Positions 35,702 through 45,267 of a stretch of DNA of 64,000 nt are shown here, one piece after another. The translations under genes were made by a program, and so were the position numbers. Below the pieces are notes generated by a model. It made no database searches. It was not told the DNA's origin and worked only from the letters and a program-made list of their open reading frames with translations. Origin of the DNA: Streptomyces sp. A1136 (GTDB lineage Bacteria; Actinomycetota; Actinomycetes; Streptomycetales; Streptomycetaceae); NCBI RefSeq assembly GCF_004795055.1, contig NZ_SSBJ01000029.1, positions 32,887 to 96,886 on the forward strand. The letters run 5' to 3'. Position 1 is the stretch's first letter. Each line of letters starts with the position of its first letter.

Positions 35702-36946
35702 CTACCGGTCGTCGGAGAGCACCGGTTCTTGGACCTTGCGGCGGCGACCCCAGCGCTTGTTCTCCATCTGGAGGTCGGCCTGCGTCGACGACGGCTCGTC
35801 CGCGGGTGCGAGCGCGAGGACCTCCGTCTTCGCGGGCCGCTCCGGGGACAAGGCGGCAGCGGTAGCCACGGCCGCCGATACGGCCGAGGATCCCGAAGGG
35901 ACATCCACGATGAGAGGCACCAGACGCTCGACGGGAACCTTGGCGTCACTCCTGGCATCGCTCGGGCCCTTGGCCTCGCTCTGGCTCTTGCCCTTGCGTG
36001 CCCGCCACAGCCCCCGGGACTGCAGGGCGGTGCCGAGGTTGTTCAGGACCCGGCTCTCGTCGTCACCCATCTCTTTGAATCGGGCGGCGGCCTGCTGATG
36101 TGCGTCGATGGCCTCGTCGAACCGCCGCACCTGCTGCAAAGCCATGCCCAGATTGTTGAGGGCCCGACCCTCACCCTCGTGGTCGCCGAGTTCCGTGAAT
36201 CGGGCGGCGGCCTGCTGATGGGCGTCGATGGCCTCCTCGAACCGCCGCACCTGCTGCAAAGCCGTACCCAGATTGTTCAGGGCCCGACCCTCACCGTCAT
36301 GGTCACCCAGCTCGGCAAAACGGGCGGCGGCCTGCTGATGGGCGTCGATGGCCTCCTCGAACCGCCGCACCTGCTGCAGGGCCGTGCCGAGGTTGTTCAG
36401 GGCCCGACCCTGACCGTCATGGTCACCCAGCTCGGCAAAACGGGCGGCGGCCTGCTGATGGGCGTCGATGGCCTCCTCGAACCGCCGCACCTGCTGCAGG
36501 GCCGTGCCGAGGTTGTTCAGGGCCTGCCCCTCGCGGTGGTGGTCGCCCAGCTCGGCAAAACGGGCGGCGGCCTGCTGATGTGCGTCGATGGCCTCTTCGA
36601 ACCGCCGTACCTGCTGCAGGGCCGTGCCGAGGTTGTTCAGGGCCTGCCCCTCGCGGTGGTGGTCGCCCAGCTCGGTGAGCCGGGCGGCGGCCTGCTGATG
36701 GGCGTCGATGGCCTCGTCGAACCGCTGCACCTGCTGCAGGGCCGTGCCGAGGTTGTTCAGGGCCTGCCCTTCGGCGTGGCGCTCGCCCAGCTCGCGGCAT
36801 GTGACGAGGTCCTGCTGGTGAGCGTCGATGGCCTCGTCGAACCGCTGCACCTGCTGCAGGGCGACGCCGAGGCTGTTCAGCGCCCGGCTCTCGCCATGAC
36901 GTTCGCCCAGTTCGCGACAAATTATCAAATCCTGCTGGTAGCTCAT
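35702..36946 (-). CDS. Tetratricopeptide-repeat protein
   Basis: 414 residues, almost wholly made of 40-residue TPRs of the form ALNNLGTALQQVRRFEEAID with AHQQAAARFAELGDHDGEGR. Eight repeats lie between residues 1 and about 310; the tail is Lys/Glu/Ala rich and may be disordered. The first repeat is incomplete, and no N-terminal ATPase or effector domain of the kind often joined to such TPRs is present, so the 5' part may be lost (inference). Such repeats bind other proteins. DNA identity between repeats is very high. Confidence 0.8.
   Translation of the reverse strand: MSYQQDLIICRELGERHGESRALNSLGVALQQVQRFDEAIDAHQQDLVTCRELGERHAEGQALNNLGTALQQVQRFDEAIDAHQQAAARLTELGDHHREGQALNNLGTALQQVRRFEEAIDAHQQAAARFAELGDHHREGQALNNLGTALQQVRRFEEAIDAHQQAAARFAELGDHDGQGRALNNLGTALQQVRRFEEAIDAHQQAAARFAELGDHDGEGRALNNLGTALQQVRRFEEAIDAHQQAAARFTELGDHEGEGRALNNLGMALQQVRRFDEAIDAHQQAAARFKEMGDDESRVLNNLGTALQSRGLWRARKGKSQSEAKGPSDARSDAKVPVERLVPLIVDVPSGSSAVSAAVATAAALSPERPAKTEVLALAPADEPSSTQADLQMENKRWGRRRKVQEPVLSDDR
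36040..36946 (-). repeat. 120-bp tandem repeats within the TPR gene
   Basis: About 7.5 units of 120 bp, for example starting near 36240, 36360, 36480 and 36600, many differing at only a few bases. Such homogeneity points to gene conversion or recent expansion. Confidence 0.85.
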
Positions 36947-36949
36947 GGT

Positions 36950-37915
36950 GTCTCCCTGGAGTCGCGCTGTTCATGCCGACACCCTCAGCAATCAGCCAAA
37001 CGCGGGCGACCGCAACCGGTCCGGGGCCGGTGTCATCCAACCGAATGGCGCTTTCGCCTGTCTGGCGGACGCGGCCTCCCACAAGCGCCCCGCCTCCTCG
37101 CCGGCGCCGGCGTCCCGGGCGAGGACGACCACGGTGTCGCCGGGTGGGCCGGTCGCCGTCCCGGGCCCGGCGCAGCGTACGCCTACCGTGCGGCAGTGAC
37201 TCCCATCAGCCTGGGCGGGCAGCCGAACGCTGCGGCGTAGGTCTGGGCGCCAAGAACGGCGGCGCCGGTGCCCGCGACGCGGCTGGGACGCTCCTGCACT
37301 TGAACTCGGCGAACACCGCGCCTTCTCGGCCTGGGCAGCCCGACGACCGCCGCCCCCTGGCTCCGAATCGGCCTCAAGACCGACCAGTAGCGCGTCCCAC
37401 TGGTTAGCCAGCGTGGCGTCATGGAAGAGGCGTGCCCGAACGGAGCCGTCCGACAGGCGACTCTTCGAGGGCGGATGGGTGACGCGGCTCGCGTGTCCAG
37501 CCAAGACACCTCTGAGAGGACGGGCTGGTTCGTGTGCATGGTGAGTCATTACGCGCAGCAGCCGGCCGCACTTGTGACCGGCGCGTGGAGGCTTTAGCCA
37601 CCGTCCAGCCGCAATACGGGGGCCGGTGCGACGCGGGCGGGTACGGCAAGCATTGCGAAGAGCGCGGCATCCCGGAGGGAGTCGGCGCTCAGCACCCGCG
37701 GGTGTTGTTCGAAGCCACTCACGCCCCTTCCGACGCCCTGGTCCGAGCCGGCCAGGCCCGCCCCCGTTCCATGCCCGTCCGTGCGAAGGAGTAGGGCAGG
37801 AATGCACGCCCCGTTCCACGACACCCCCAGGAGATCCGGCCCTGCGCTCTGGTGCCTGCTCACAGATCCGTACTGCCCCCCTGTCCGGCTGCGTGGTCCC
37901 GCCCCCGGGACGGCG
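36950..37915. other. 965 bp with no supportable gene
   Basis: The minus strand has an open stretch at 36992-37200 (text GDTVVVLARDAGAGEEAGRL) and another at 37215-37539, in different frames, which could be a broken gene, but no family is recognisable and no ribosome-binding site stands out. Nothing else was seen. Confidence 0.4.
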
Positions 37916-39331
37916 TCACACGTCCTGGATCCGGCGAAAGGGGCCGTCCGCTTCCAGCTCGAAGGCGAGTTCCAGCAGGGTCCGTTCACTGCCGGGACGG
38001 CCGGAGAACATGACGCCGACGGGCAGGCCGTTCTCCGTCGCGCTCGTGGCGGGTAGCGATACAGACGGGGTACCGACGACGTTGTTGAGCGGTGTGAACG
38101 CGACGTACGCGAGAATCCGTTCAATGAGTGTCGAGTAGGGAACGGCCGGACTGAGATGGCCGATCGGCGGTGTGGTGTGGGCGAGGACGGGCGAGAGGAC
38201 GACGTCGAGTCCGCGGAACGCGGCAGCATACGCCTCCCTCGTGCGCTTGAGCCTCCGCAGCACGGCAGGCGTGCGGCGCCAGTTCTCGAGATACGTCTCG
38301 CGCAGCCCACGGCTGAGGGCGTCCATGCTGTCGCGGTCGAAGGCCGCGCCGAAGGTCCGCCCGGTGACGCTGAGGAGGAACGACAACATCCCCCAGTAAG
38401 TGAGGAAGTCCGGGGTGAACCGGGGGTCGATGGCCAACTCCACCGGCTCCACGGTGTGGCCGAGCCGTTCGAGCCTGGCCACGGTGTCCGTCACGGCCTC
38501 CCGGGTGACCGTGTCGCAGGGGACCCCATTCGGCGAGTCCAACAGGAACCCGATGCGCAGCCGACGCTCCGAGGGACCTTGGACCAAGCCCAGGGGCGGC
38601 AGTTTCGGGTTGCGCCAGTACCTCTCGGCGGCGGCGAGGAACGCGGCGGTGTCCCGCACGGAGCGGCTCACGATGCCGTCGGAAACGAGATCGAGCGGCA
38701 GTTGACGACTCTGGGCGTTCGCCACGACCCGGCCGCGGGTCGGCTTCAGCCCGACGAGCCCGCAGCAGGCGGCGGGGATCCGGATCGAACCGCCGCCGTC
38801 GTTGGCGTGGGCGATCGGTACTGCCCCCGAAGCGACAAGCGCCGCGCTGCCGCCCGAGGAACCGCCGGCCGAGTAGCCCGTGTTCCACGGGTTGCGGACC
38901 GGTTCGGCCCCCTCGTACTCCGTCGTCGGGCTGAACCCGAACTCGGGCAGCCGGGTCTTGCCCAGCACTGTGACTCCGCTGCTGAGGAACTGCCGGGTGA
39001 ACGGCGCGTGCCGCCGCGCGGGCCGCGGAGTGAAGGCCGCACTGCCGTGGCCGGTGGGCAGTCCGGTGTAGTCGGTGTTGTCCTTGACGAAGGTCGGCAC
39101 CCCGGTGAAAGCTCCGCCCGCCTTGGTGGCGTGCGCCGGGGCATCGATGTGCACCTGGACCGCGTGGAGCCGCGCCTCGACCGTACGGACCCGCTCCGCC
39201 GCGTCCCGGGCGACCTCGGCGGCGCTGACCTCGCCCCGCCGCATCGCCTCGGCGAGACCGACGGCGTCGTGCTCCCCGAGGGAATCGTCCCGGAAGGCGT
39301 GCACCGTGATTGATTTCTCGAAAGTCGACAC
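37916..39331 (-). CDS. Amidase (amidase-signature family)
   Basis: 471 residues from GTG 39331 with GAGG 5 nt upstream. Ser-cisSer-Lys triad: Lys in PTFVKDNTD, the GGSSGGSAALVASGAVPIA core holding both serines, then GGSIRIPAACCGLVGLKPTR. These enzymes hydrolyse C-N bonds in amides; the precise substrate cannot be told. Cytosolic. Divergent from the DNA-ligase relic. Confidence 0.92.
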   Translation of the reverse strand: MSTFEKSITVHAFRDDSLGEHDAVGLAEAMRRGEVSAAEVARDAAERVRTVEARLHAVQVHIDAPAHATKAGGAFTGVPTFVKDNTDYTGLPTGHGSAAFTPRPARRHAPFTRQFLSSGVTVLGKTRLPEFGFSPTTEYEGAEPVRNPWNTGYSAGGSSGGSAALVASGAVPIAHANDGGGSIRIPAACCGLVGLKPTRGRVVANAQSRQLPLDLVSDGIVSRSVRDTAAFLAAAERYWRNPKLPPLGLVQGPSERRLRIGFLLDSPNGVPCDTVTREAVTDTVARLERLGHTVEPVELAIDPRFTPDFLTYWGMLSFLLSVTGRTFGAAFDRDSMDALSRGLRETYLENWRRTPAVLRRLKRTREAYAAAFRGLDVVLSPVLAHTTPPIGHLSPAVPYSTLIERILAYVAFTPLNNVVGTPSVSLPATSATENGLPVGVMFSGRPGSERTLLELAFELEADGPFRRIQDV

Positions 39332-39505
39332 CGCTGCCTCAGCCCCGGCCCTGTGAGTGGATGGTCTGCGACCATCATTCCTTACCGGCAAGTAACACGC
39401 CAGGGTTCAGCATGGCCGCCACGCCGTCGCGCGGTGGCGCCGCCACCCCCGCGGCTCAGCCTGGGACGACTCTCGACCTGCGCGTGCGAAGGAGGGCCCG
39501 GGGAT

Positions 39506-39925
39506 ATGTTGCGGCCGCCGGTGGAGCCGATGCCGGCGCAGGCTGTGGAGTCGGTGCCGGGCTCCGGCGTGCTGGGCGAGCAGGCGTTTGAGCAGAAGTT
39601 CGACGTTTACCGGGCGCTGCTCTCCACGGAGACGGGGGCGGCCGCGGACCGGCTGCTGGTGCAAACCCGGCGCGGGATGCTGATCCAGGACCGCTTCCCC
39701 GACCTCGTCACCGCCGCCGAGCAGCTGACGGACGGCCTGGTCCTCGACGGTGAACTGGTCGTCTGGGACGCCGCGGCGGGCCGGCTTTCCTTCGAGGGGC
39801 TGCAACGCCGCACCGCCGCCCGCGGGCGCGCCGCGCGCGAGCTCGCCGCGTCGCTGCCCGCGTTCTTCATCGCCTTCGACGTCCTCCAGGAGAACGGATC
39901 GAATAGGCCGGCACGGTGCCGGTAG
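39506..39925 (+). pseudogene. Truncated ATP-dependent DNA ligase
   Basis: 139 residues with a good ribosome-binding site and ATG. Adenylation-domain start: the active-site KxDxxR as KFDVYR in FEQKFDVYRALLSTE, then LLVQTRRGMLIQDRFPDLVT, LDGELVVWD and FFIAFDVLQ. The frame ends after this point, losing the rest of the nucleotidyltransferase domain and the OB fold. Catalytically dead, although motif I is kept. Confidence 0.75.
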
Positions 39926-40131
39926 GCAAGCGCCGCATCAAGGTGGCCGTCGCACTGTCCGACGATTGGGGCACGGGCATCGGCGGCCCGCAGACGGTGT
40001 GATCGCAGAGGCCCGCAGGCCTGTGGCTCTGGCATCGACGCCCGGCGGCATGAGCCCCGTGTCTGTGACGCGTCGTGAGCGTTAGGCCATTGGGTCACGG
40101 TCGGTCCAGGATTACGGGGGAGGAGAGGGGC

Positions 40132-40740
40132 GTGGAGATCGGGGATGTGCATCATGCCTACCGTCGGCGTGTGGTCTTGCGGGGCGTTGACCTGCGGCTT
40201 CGGGCCGGAACTCTGTGCGGGATCGTCGGGGAGAACGGCGCCGGCAAGTCCACGCTGCTGAAGATTCTGTCCGGCGAGCTGCGTCCCACGCGTGGATCGG
40301 TCCGTCATAACGGCCGGTTCGGCTACTGCCCACAGCACGTGGTCCTCAATGACGCGCTGACCGTCCGGCAGCACTTGACGTTCTTCCAGACGGCCTACCG
40401 CCTCACCGACGTGCGATACGCCGAAGAGATCATGGACGTGCTGGGCTTCACCGGGTACGTCGATGAGCGGGCCGGGGTCCTCAGCGGCGGCACGCGGCAG
40501 AAGTTGAACGTGACTCTGGCGCTCATGCACGATCCGCAGGTCCTGTTGCTGGACGAGCCGTACCAGGGCTTCGACTGGGACACCTACCAGCGGTTTTGGG
40601 ATCTGGCCACGCGGCTGCGGGACGCGGGACGCTCGGTCCTGGTCGTCTCCCACCTCGCGTACGACACCGAGCGCCTGGACGAGCTGTGGCGCCTGGACAG
40701 CGGAGTGCTCCACGTGGAGAAGGCGGGGGACGCCGCGTGA
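40132..40740 (+). CDS. ABC transporter ATP-binding protein
   Basis: 202 residues from GTG 40132 behind GGGGAGGAG. Walker A GENGAGKSTLLK, Q-loop YCPQH, signature LSGGTRQKLNV, Walker B VLLLDEPYQGFD, switch His in VVSHLAYD. DrrA-like subfamily of drug/lipid exporters. Overlaps the permease gene by GTGA. First gene of an operon ending in the squalene-synthase/UppS fusion, so it may export the product of that enzyme (inference). Confidence 0.9.
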   Translation: MEIGDVHHAYRRRVVLRGVDLRLRAGTLCGIVGENGAGKSTLLKILSGELRPTRGSVRHNGRFGYCPQHVVLNDALTVRQHLTFFQTAYRLTDVRYAEEIMDVLGFTGYVDERAGVLSGGTRQKLNVTLALMHDPQVLLLDEPYQGFDWDTYQRFWDLATRLRDAGRSVLVVSHLAYDTERLDELWRLDSGVLHVEKAGDAA

Positions 40741-41603
40741 GGTTTCACCTGACCCGCTTCGCTGTCGCCACCCGGTTCACGCTCCTCGAACACGGCCGCA
40801 ACCGGTTCGCGATGGTCCTGGTGATCCTGTTCGTACCGGTGTGGACTTCCCTGGCGTACCTGGCGATGCCCGACACCCCGGCCCGGATGCGGCTTCGCGC
40901 CACCGGGGAAGCATTGACCCCGCGCGGCAATGAACTGACCGCGATCAGCGGAGCGCTCAACGCCGTCACTCTGATCACCGGTTTCATGATGTTCGCCGCC
41001 ACCTTCTCCGGCAGCGGCTTCGATCGCCGCCTGGCGATGGCGGGCTACCCCCGCGCCCACCTCGTCCTGGCGAAAGTCACCGCTCTGGCTCTGGTCTCGG
41101 CGATGGTGGCCGCTTATGCCACGGCGGTCATCTGCCTGGCCTGGACTCCCCGCCAGCCTCTCCTGCTCGCCGCCTCCCTGTTCTGCGCCGGACTCACCTA
41201 CGGCGCTCTGGGCGTCGTCTTCGGGTCCCTGCTGCGCCGGGAAGTCGAGGGGATGTTCGCCATCGTGATGACCAGCATCATCGATCTCGCGCTGCAGAAC
41301 CCCATCACGAGTTCCGGGGCCGACAACCCGGTCATGCGCTACCTGCCCTCGTACGGGGCCATGCAGGCGAGTACGGCGGCCGGATTCTCCACCAGCCCGG
41401 TCCCCGGGCATCTGGCCCTCCAGCTCACCTGGTTCGGGCTGGCCGCCCTCGTGGCACTGCTGGGCTTCCGCCACGGCACCCGCAACTGCCTGCCGAGGGT
41501 CTCCACTGAGCCGCCCGGGCCGGTAAGCGGCAAGGCCGACGTTCCCGCACCCCGCCAAACTGCCGGCCCCTCGGCCACGGCGTCCGACACGCAAGCACAC
41601 TGA
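40737..41603 (+). CDS. ABC-2 type transporter permease
   Basis: 288 residues, GTG start. Six hydrophobic segments (FAMVLVILFVPVWTSLAYLA, LNAVTLITGFMMFAATFSG, VTALALVSAMVAAYATAVIC and others), then a Pro/Ala-rich cytosolic tail. Forms the membrane part of the exporter with the preceding ATPase. 16 nt upstream of the fusion gene. Confidence 0.88.
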   Translation: MRFHLTRFAVATRFTLLEHGRNRFAMVLVILFVPVWTSLAYLAMPDTPARMRLRATGEALTPRGNELTAISGALNAVTLITGFMMFAATFSGSGFDRRLAMAGYPRAHLVLAKVTALALVSAMVAAYATAVICLAWTPRQPLLLAASLFCAGLTYGALGVVFGSLLRREVEGMFAIVMTSIIDLALQNPITSSGADNPVMRYLPSYGAMQASTAAGFSTSPVPGHLALQLTWFGLAALVALLGFRHGTRNCLPRVSTEPPGPVSGKADVPAPRQTAGPSATASDTQAH

Positions 41604-41619
41604 GGTCCCGGCTCCCGAC

Positions 41620-43431
41620 ATGCGCGCCACCAACTCCACTACGGCAGACCTCGACGCCGCTCTGCCGGCACAACGACGGCGACCCACCCACCGCCCGCCC
41701 ACCGGCGAGGACCCGTCTCTGCGGGCCGCGTACCGGCTGTGCCGGCGCATCGCACGACAGCACGATCCCGGGATCTACGTCCTCATCCAGCTGATGCCGG
41801 CCGTGCTGCGCCCGGCCGGGTGGGCCCTGTGGGCGGCAGCGACCGTCCTGGACGACCTGGCCGACCGGCAGGATGCGGAGCCGGCCGAGCGTGCGGCCCG
41901 CGTCGAAGCGTGGACCCACGCACTGCAATGCGACCTGGCGGCCGGCACGAGCGGGGATCCGATCCGGCACGCCCTGGTGGACACCGCCCTGCGATGGCGC
42001 CTGGACCTGTCCACTCTGCGAGGCGCCATGAACAGCACACGCGATGACACCCGCGGCCGGGACTTCGCCGACTGGGCCGCGTGGCGGTCCTGGTCCAACG
42101 GGGGAATCACACCCTGGGTCGACCAGGTACGGCACCTGTTCGAACGGGCCGGAGCACCGATGACGCTCCGGCTGGACCGGCAACAGGACTACAAGCGGTT
42201 CATCAACGGTGCTCAGCTCACCGACATCCTCACCGACCTGGGCGCGGACCTCGCCCAGGGCGACCTCTTCCTGCCGCAGGAGGCCCTGGATGCCTTCCCC
42301 GGAGCCGCGGACGACCTACGGCAAGGGAACTGGAGCCCGGCCGCAGCGGCTTTGATCCGGGAGCTGACGACTCTGGCCCGTCAATGGGTAAACAGGCCCG
42401 CAATGACCAGAGGCATGCACCCGGGCGCCGCCACCGTGCTCGACACGGCCGCCTGCCTGATGCGCGCCCAACTCGATGCCGTCGAAGGGGCCGGTCACGC
42501 CCTGCTCAAGCGCGCCCCACGCCCGTCTCTCGCAGCCCGCGCCCGCATCCTCGCCCCCGCCCGCATTCGCTCGAAACTGGCCTGGAGCCTGACGCCCCTG
42601 ACCGTGCCCGGACCCCGACGACCCGCGGTGACCGTGAGCGGTCCGAGCCCTGAAGCCGAAAGCACCGCCCTTCGGCCGCCGCCACCGCACCCCGACGGCG
42701 CCCGGCCCCCGCAGATCGCGGTCGACCGGATGCCCGTCCACGTGGCGGTCATCATGGACGGCAACGGCCGCTGGGCCGAGCAGCACGGCCTGCCCCGCCC
42801 GGAAGGCCACCGCGCCGGCACCGCCGCCGCCCGCGAGATGGTCTACGGCGCCCTGGAGATCGGCCTGCGCCACCTGACCCTCTACGCGTTCTCCACCGAG
42901 AACTGGAAACGCGACACCGAGGAGATCACCAAAATCCTGGAAGCGATCCGACGCGACCTCGACGAGGGACCCGTCCGCGACCTCGACGTACGCCAGCGCT
43001 GGTTGGGCCACCCCGACAAACTGCCCGAGGAACTCGTCCAGGCTCTCCTGCGCGAGGAGCGCCGCACCCGCACCCGCACCGGCCTCACCCTCACCGTCTG
43101 CATCAACTACGGCGGCCGCGACGAGATCACACGGACAGCCGCAGCCCTCGCGCAGGCAGCCCATGCAGGCGACATCGACCCCCACCTCATCGGTGAAGAC
43201 GACTTCGCCCGCCACCTACCCCACCCCGACATGCCGGACGTCGACCTGCTGTGGCGCACCGGCAACGAACAGCGCACCTCCAACTTCCTCCCCTGGCACA
43301 CCACGTATGCCGAGTTGTACTTCACCCCCAACTACTGGCCCGACGTCGACCGGCGTGACCTGTGGCAGGCCATCACCGAGTACAGCCGACGCCAACGCCG
43401 CCACGGTGCTGTCCCTCTCGTCTTGCCGTGA
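41620..43431 (+). CDS. Squalene/phytoene synthase-like domain fused to cis-prenyltransferase
   Basis: 603 residues. N-terminal half (about 33-290) is a head-to-head trans-prenyl synthase: first Asp-rich motif DDLAD (78-82), second DILTDLGAD (202-210) followed by QGDLFLPQEAL. A Pro-rich linker (330-370) leads to a complete UppS-type cis-prenyltransferase: VAVIMDGNGRWAEQHG with catalytic Asp 380, LTLYAFSTENWKR, and NEQRTSNFLPW. The first normally condenses two prenyl diphosphates 1'-1; the second elongates with Z bonds. Joined in one chain, they could act in sequence on one isoprenoid. Third gene of an ABC-exporter operon. I do not recall a characterised fusion of this type. Confidence 0.9.
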   Translation: MRATNSTTADLDAALPAQRRRPTHRPPTGEDPSLRAAYRLCRRIARQHDPGIYVLIQLMPAVLRPAGWALWAAATVLDDLADRQDAEPAERAARVEAWTHALQCDLAAGTSGDPIRHALVDTALRWRLDLSTLRGAMNSTRDDTRGRDFADWAAWRSWSNGGITPWVDQVRHLFERAGAPMTLRLDRQQDYKRFINGAQLTDILTDLGADLAQGDLFLPQEALDAFPGAADDLRQGNWSPAAAALIRELTTLARQWVNRPAMTRGMHPGAATVLDTAACLMRAQLDAVEGAGHALLKRAPRPSLAARARILAPARIRSKLAWSLTPLTVPGPRRPAVTVSGPSPEAESTALRPPPPHPDGARPPQIAVDRMPVHVAVIMDGNGRWAEQHGLPRPEGHRAGTAAAREMVYGALEIGLRHLTLYAFSTENWKRDTEEITKILEAIRRDLDEGPVRDLDVRQRWLGHPDKLPEELVQALLREERRTRTRTGLTLTVCINYGGRDEITRTAAALAQAAHAGDIDPHLIGEDDFARHLPHPDMPDVDLLWRTGNEQRTSNFLPWHTTYAELYFTPNYWPDVDRRDLWQAITEYSRRQRRHGAVPLVLP

Positions 43432-43864
43432 CACCACCGTCCGTTCCGCCACGTCGGATCCGGCCGCCGAAGCAGACGCGCTACCGGAACAGGCAGACCG
43501 CAAGCCATCCATCGGTCGTCACATCCACTGCGAATCAGCACGCTTGTTCGTTTGCCAACGGGCCTTCTGAACTGCCAAATGTCCTGCGTCGTCACACCGC
43601 GCACCACGTTTCCTCTTGACCTGGCTCACCTCCTGCCGGCGACGCCGCCGGAGGCCGGACACGGCCGCAGGAGAGGCCGCACTGGGCACCGAACGGGTGA
43701 CGGCTGAGAGCCTGTCGGGTGGCCGGTTGATTGCGCCGCGACGAGGTCCTCGACGGTCCCGGCTCAGGCGGTCTTTCGGTGGGATTCATGGCTCCACCGC
43801 GATGGCTGCCCGGCGAGCCGGACGAGCATCAGGCGGAGCATCGCTACCCTGATCATGGCCTCGG

Positions 43865-43980
43865 GTTGTCGCACTGGCACAGGCCACGTGATCATTCCGG
43901 GGCCGTCGCCATGCCCGGAGGGCGAATCGCGACCGTCGCGCTTCGCGCCTGATCAGCGACCCGAGAGGCTCTGAGCGTCG
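43865..43980 (+). repeat. Left arm of 116-bp inverted repeat
   Basis: Matches the reverse complement of 44854-44969 at roughly 86 per cent over its full length, with long identical runs such as tgatcattccggggccgtcg and ggagggcgaatcgcgaccgt. The pair encloses one gene (44094-44675). There is no gene in the surrounding gap (43432-44093). Confidence 0.8.
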
Positions 43981-44093
43981 CGATCCGCTGACACCCGACT
44001 CCGCGGCACCGATGTGGCACCAACGCGGTCCAGCATCCGGCGAGGTCCGGACAGGCGTCGCCGTGACGCCTGTCCTGCCCTCGTGACGTGCTT

Positions 44094-44675
44094 TCAGGCA
44101 GCCACGGAACCGCCAGGGTGCCCATGATGTTTGGCAGGGCGGCAGCGGCGTGTGTAGTAGGCGTAGGTCAGCACCAGTACGAGCGGACCCCACAGCATCC
44201 CGGGGGTGACGCAGAGGCGGGCCAGTGTCTGCCGGCCGCCACTGCTGAACCGGGCGGCGTCACCCACACCGAACCAGCTCAGCAGCACGGGTGCCCAGAA
44301 CGCGGTCGCGCCCAGGCCGCCGAGGGTGGCGGGGATGATCGCCGCACAGGGAGCGATCCGCTTCCCGCCGATGAACGGTAGCCGTGCGGGGGCGACCTCG
44401 CCCCATCCGCGCACCAATCCGAGGGACAGCAGCGCCAACCCTTCCGTGATCAAGCTGAGCCCGAAGACGTAGGGGACGGACACCCACAACGACGACGGCG
44501 TCGCCCCGTCCACGTCCAGCCCCATCTCAAAGCCGAAGGCGAACGGTATCCGCCACAAGCACTGGGGCGGCAGCAGCAAAGGGATCGCATGGGCGGTGAT
44601 GGAAGCCCATGGTGGGACCGGCAGTTCGGTGCCGTGCGCAGTCGTGGTCGGGCGAGGTCCGTCGATCGCTGTCAT
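44094..44675 (-). CDS. Membrane protein of unknown function
   Basis: 193 residues with four or five hydrophobic segments (ITAHAIPLLLPPQCLWRIPF, VSVPYVFGLSLITEGLALLS, CAAIIPATLGGLGATAFWAP, PGMLWGPLVLVLTYAYYTRR). The spacing suggests a small polytopic membrane protein of the DUF3995-like kind; I do not recognise it with certainty. It is the only gene between two 116-bp inverted repeats. Confidence 0.7.
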   Translation of the reverse strand: MTAIDGPRPTTTAHGTELPVPPWASITAHAIPLLLPPQCLWRIPFAFGFEMGLDVDGATPSSLWVSVPYVFGLSLITEGLALLSLGLVRGWGEVAPARLPFIGGKRIAPCAAIIPATLGGLGATAFWAPVLLSWFGVGDAARFSSGGRQTLARLCVTPGMLWGPLVLVLTYAYYTRRCRPAKHHGHPGGSVAA

Positions 44676-44853
44676 GGCATCAGCCTCTTCGGTCCCCGCC
44701 GGCTGGTCGTCATCCCCGAGGTGGTACCGCCGTCTGCACGGGGGAGCCTTGAGTCAGCCTTCGGAATGATGCGTTGGCGGGAGGAGGCTCCCGGTCTCCT
44801 TGCCGTGTTCACTCCGGGCTCGGGGCCAGGCGCGTACGGACGTCGGCGGTGTT

Positions 44854-44969
44854 CGACGCACAGAGCCTCTCCAGTGGCTGATCACCCATGAAGCGTGACG
44901 GTCGCGATTCGCCCTCCAGGCATGGCGACGGCCCCGGAATGATCAGGTGATGTGTGCCAGTGCGACAAC
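44854..44969 (-). repeat. Right arm of 116-bp inverted repeat
   Basis: Partner of 43865-43980, opposite orientation, equal length. The outer end abuts an IS5 fragment. No target duplication is visible outside the two arms. Confidence 0.8.
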
Positions 44970-44974
44970 TCCGA

Positions 44975-45185
44975 TGCCGTCGGCGGCCCGTGCCATCCGT
45001 CCAACCCGACCGACGAGGTGGGGGAGATCATTCAGCCCTCTTCCCGTGTGACCTGCGAAAAGGCGGCGGGGTCCGCAAGTACGAAAGACCGGCTGGTGCT
45101 CGACTCGGTCTTCTACGTGCTGCGGTCGGGCTGCCAGTGGCGGATGCTCCCGCGCGATCTGATCCGTGTTCTTCGCTTCGCAGCC
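44975..45185 (+). mobile_element. IS5-family transposase 5' fragment
   Basis: Text DRLVLDSVFYVLRSGCQWRM then LPRDL is the N-terminal region of IS5-type transposases; the preceding TDEVGEIIQP and RKGGGVRKYE pieces fall in two frames. No catalytic part remains. Confidence 0.6.
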
Positions 45186-45267
45186 GACATGATGCAGACC
45201 GTCGCTGTGGATGTCAGCTTTAGAGAAGAGGAATCCGTACCCCCACGCATCAAGAGGAGTCGCCGTC

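Noticed and set aside
36040..36946. Regular 120-bp repeats as a possible CRISPR array
   Set aside because: Units have no unique spacers and translate as TPRs.
35729..37240. 503-codon frame opposite the TPR gene with repeated LLMGVDGLLEPPHLLQ text
   Set aside because: The repeats are the mirror of the 120-bp TPR units; the minus strand gives canonical TPRs.
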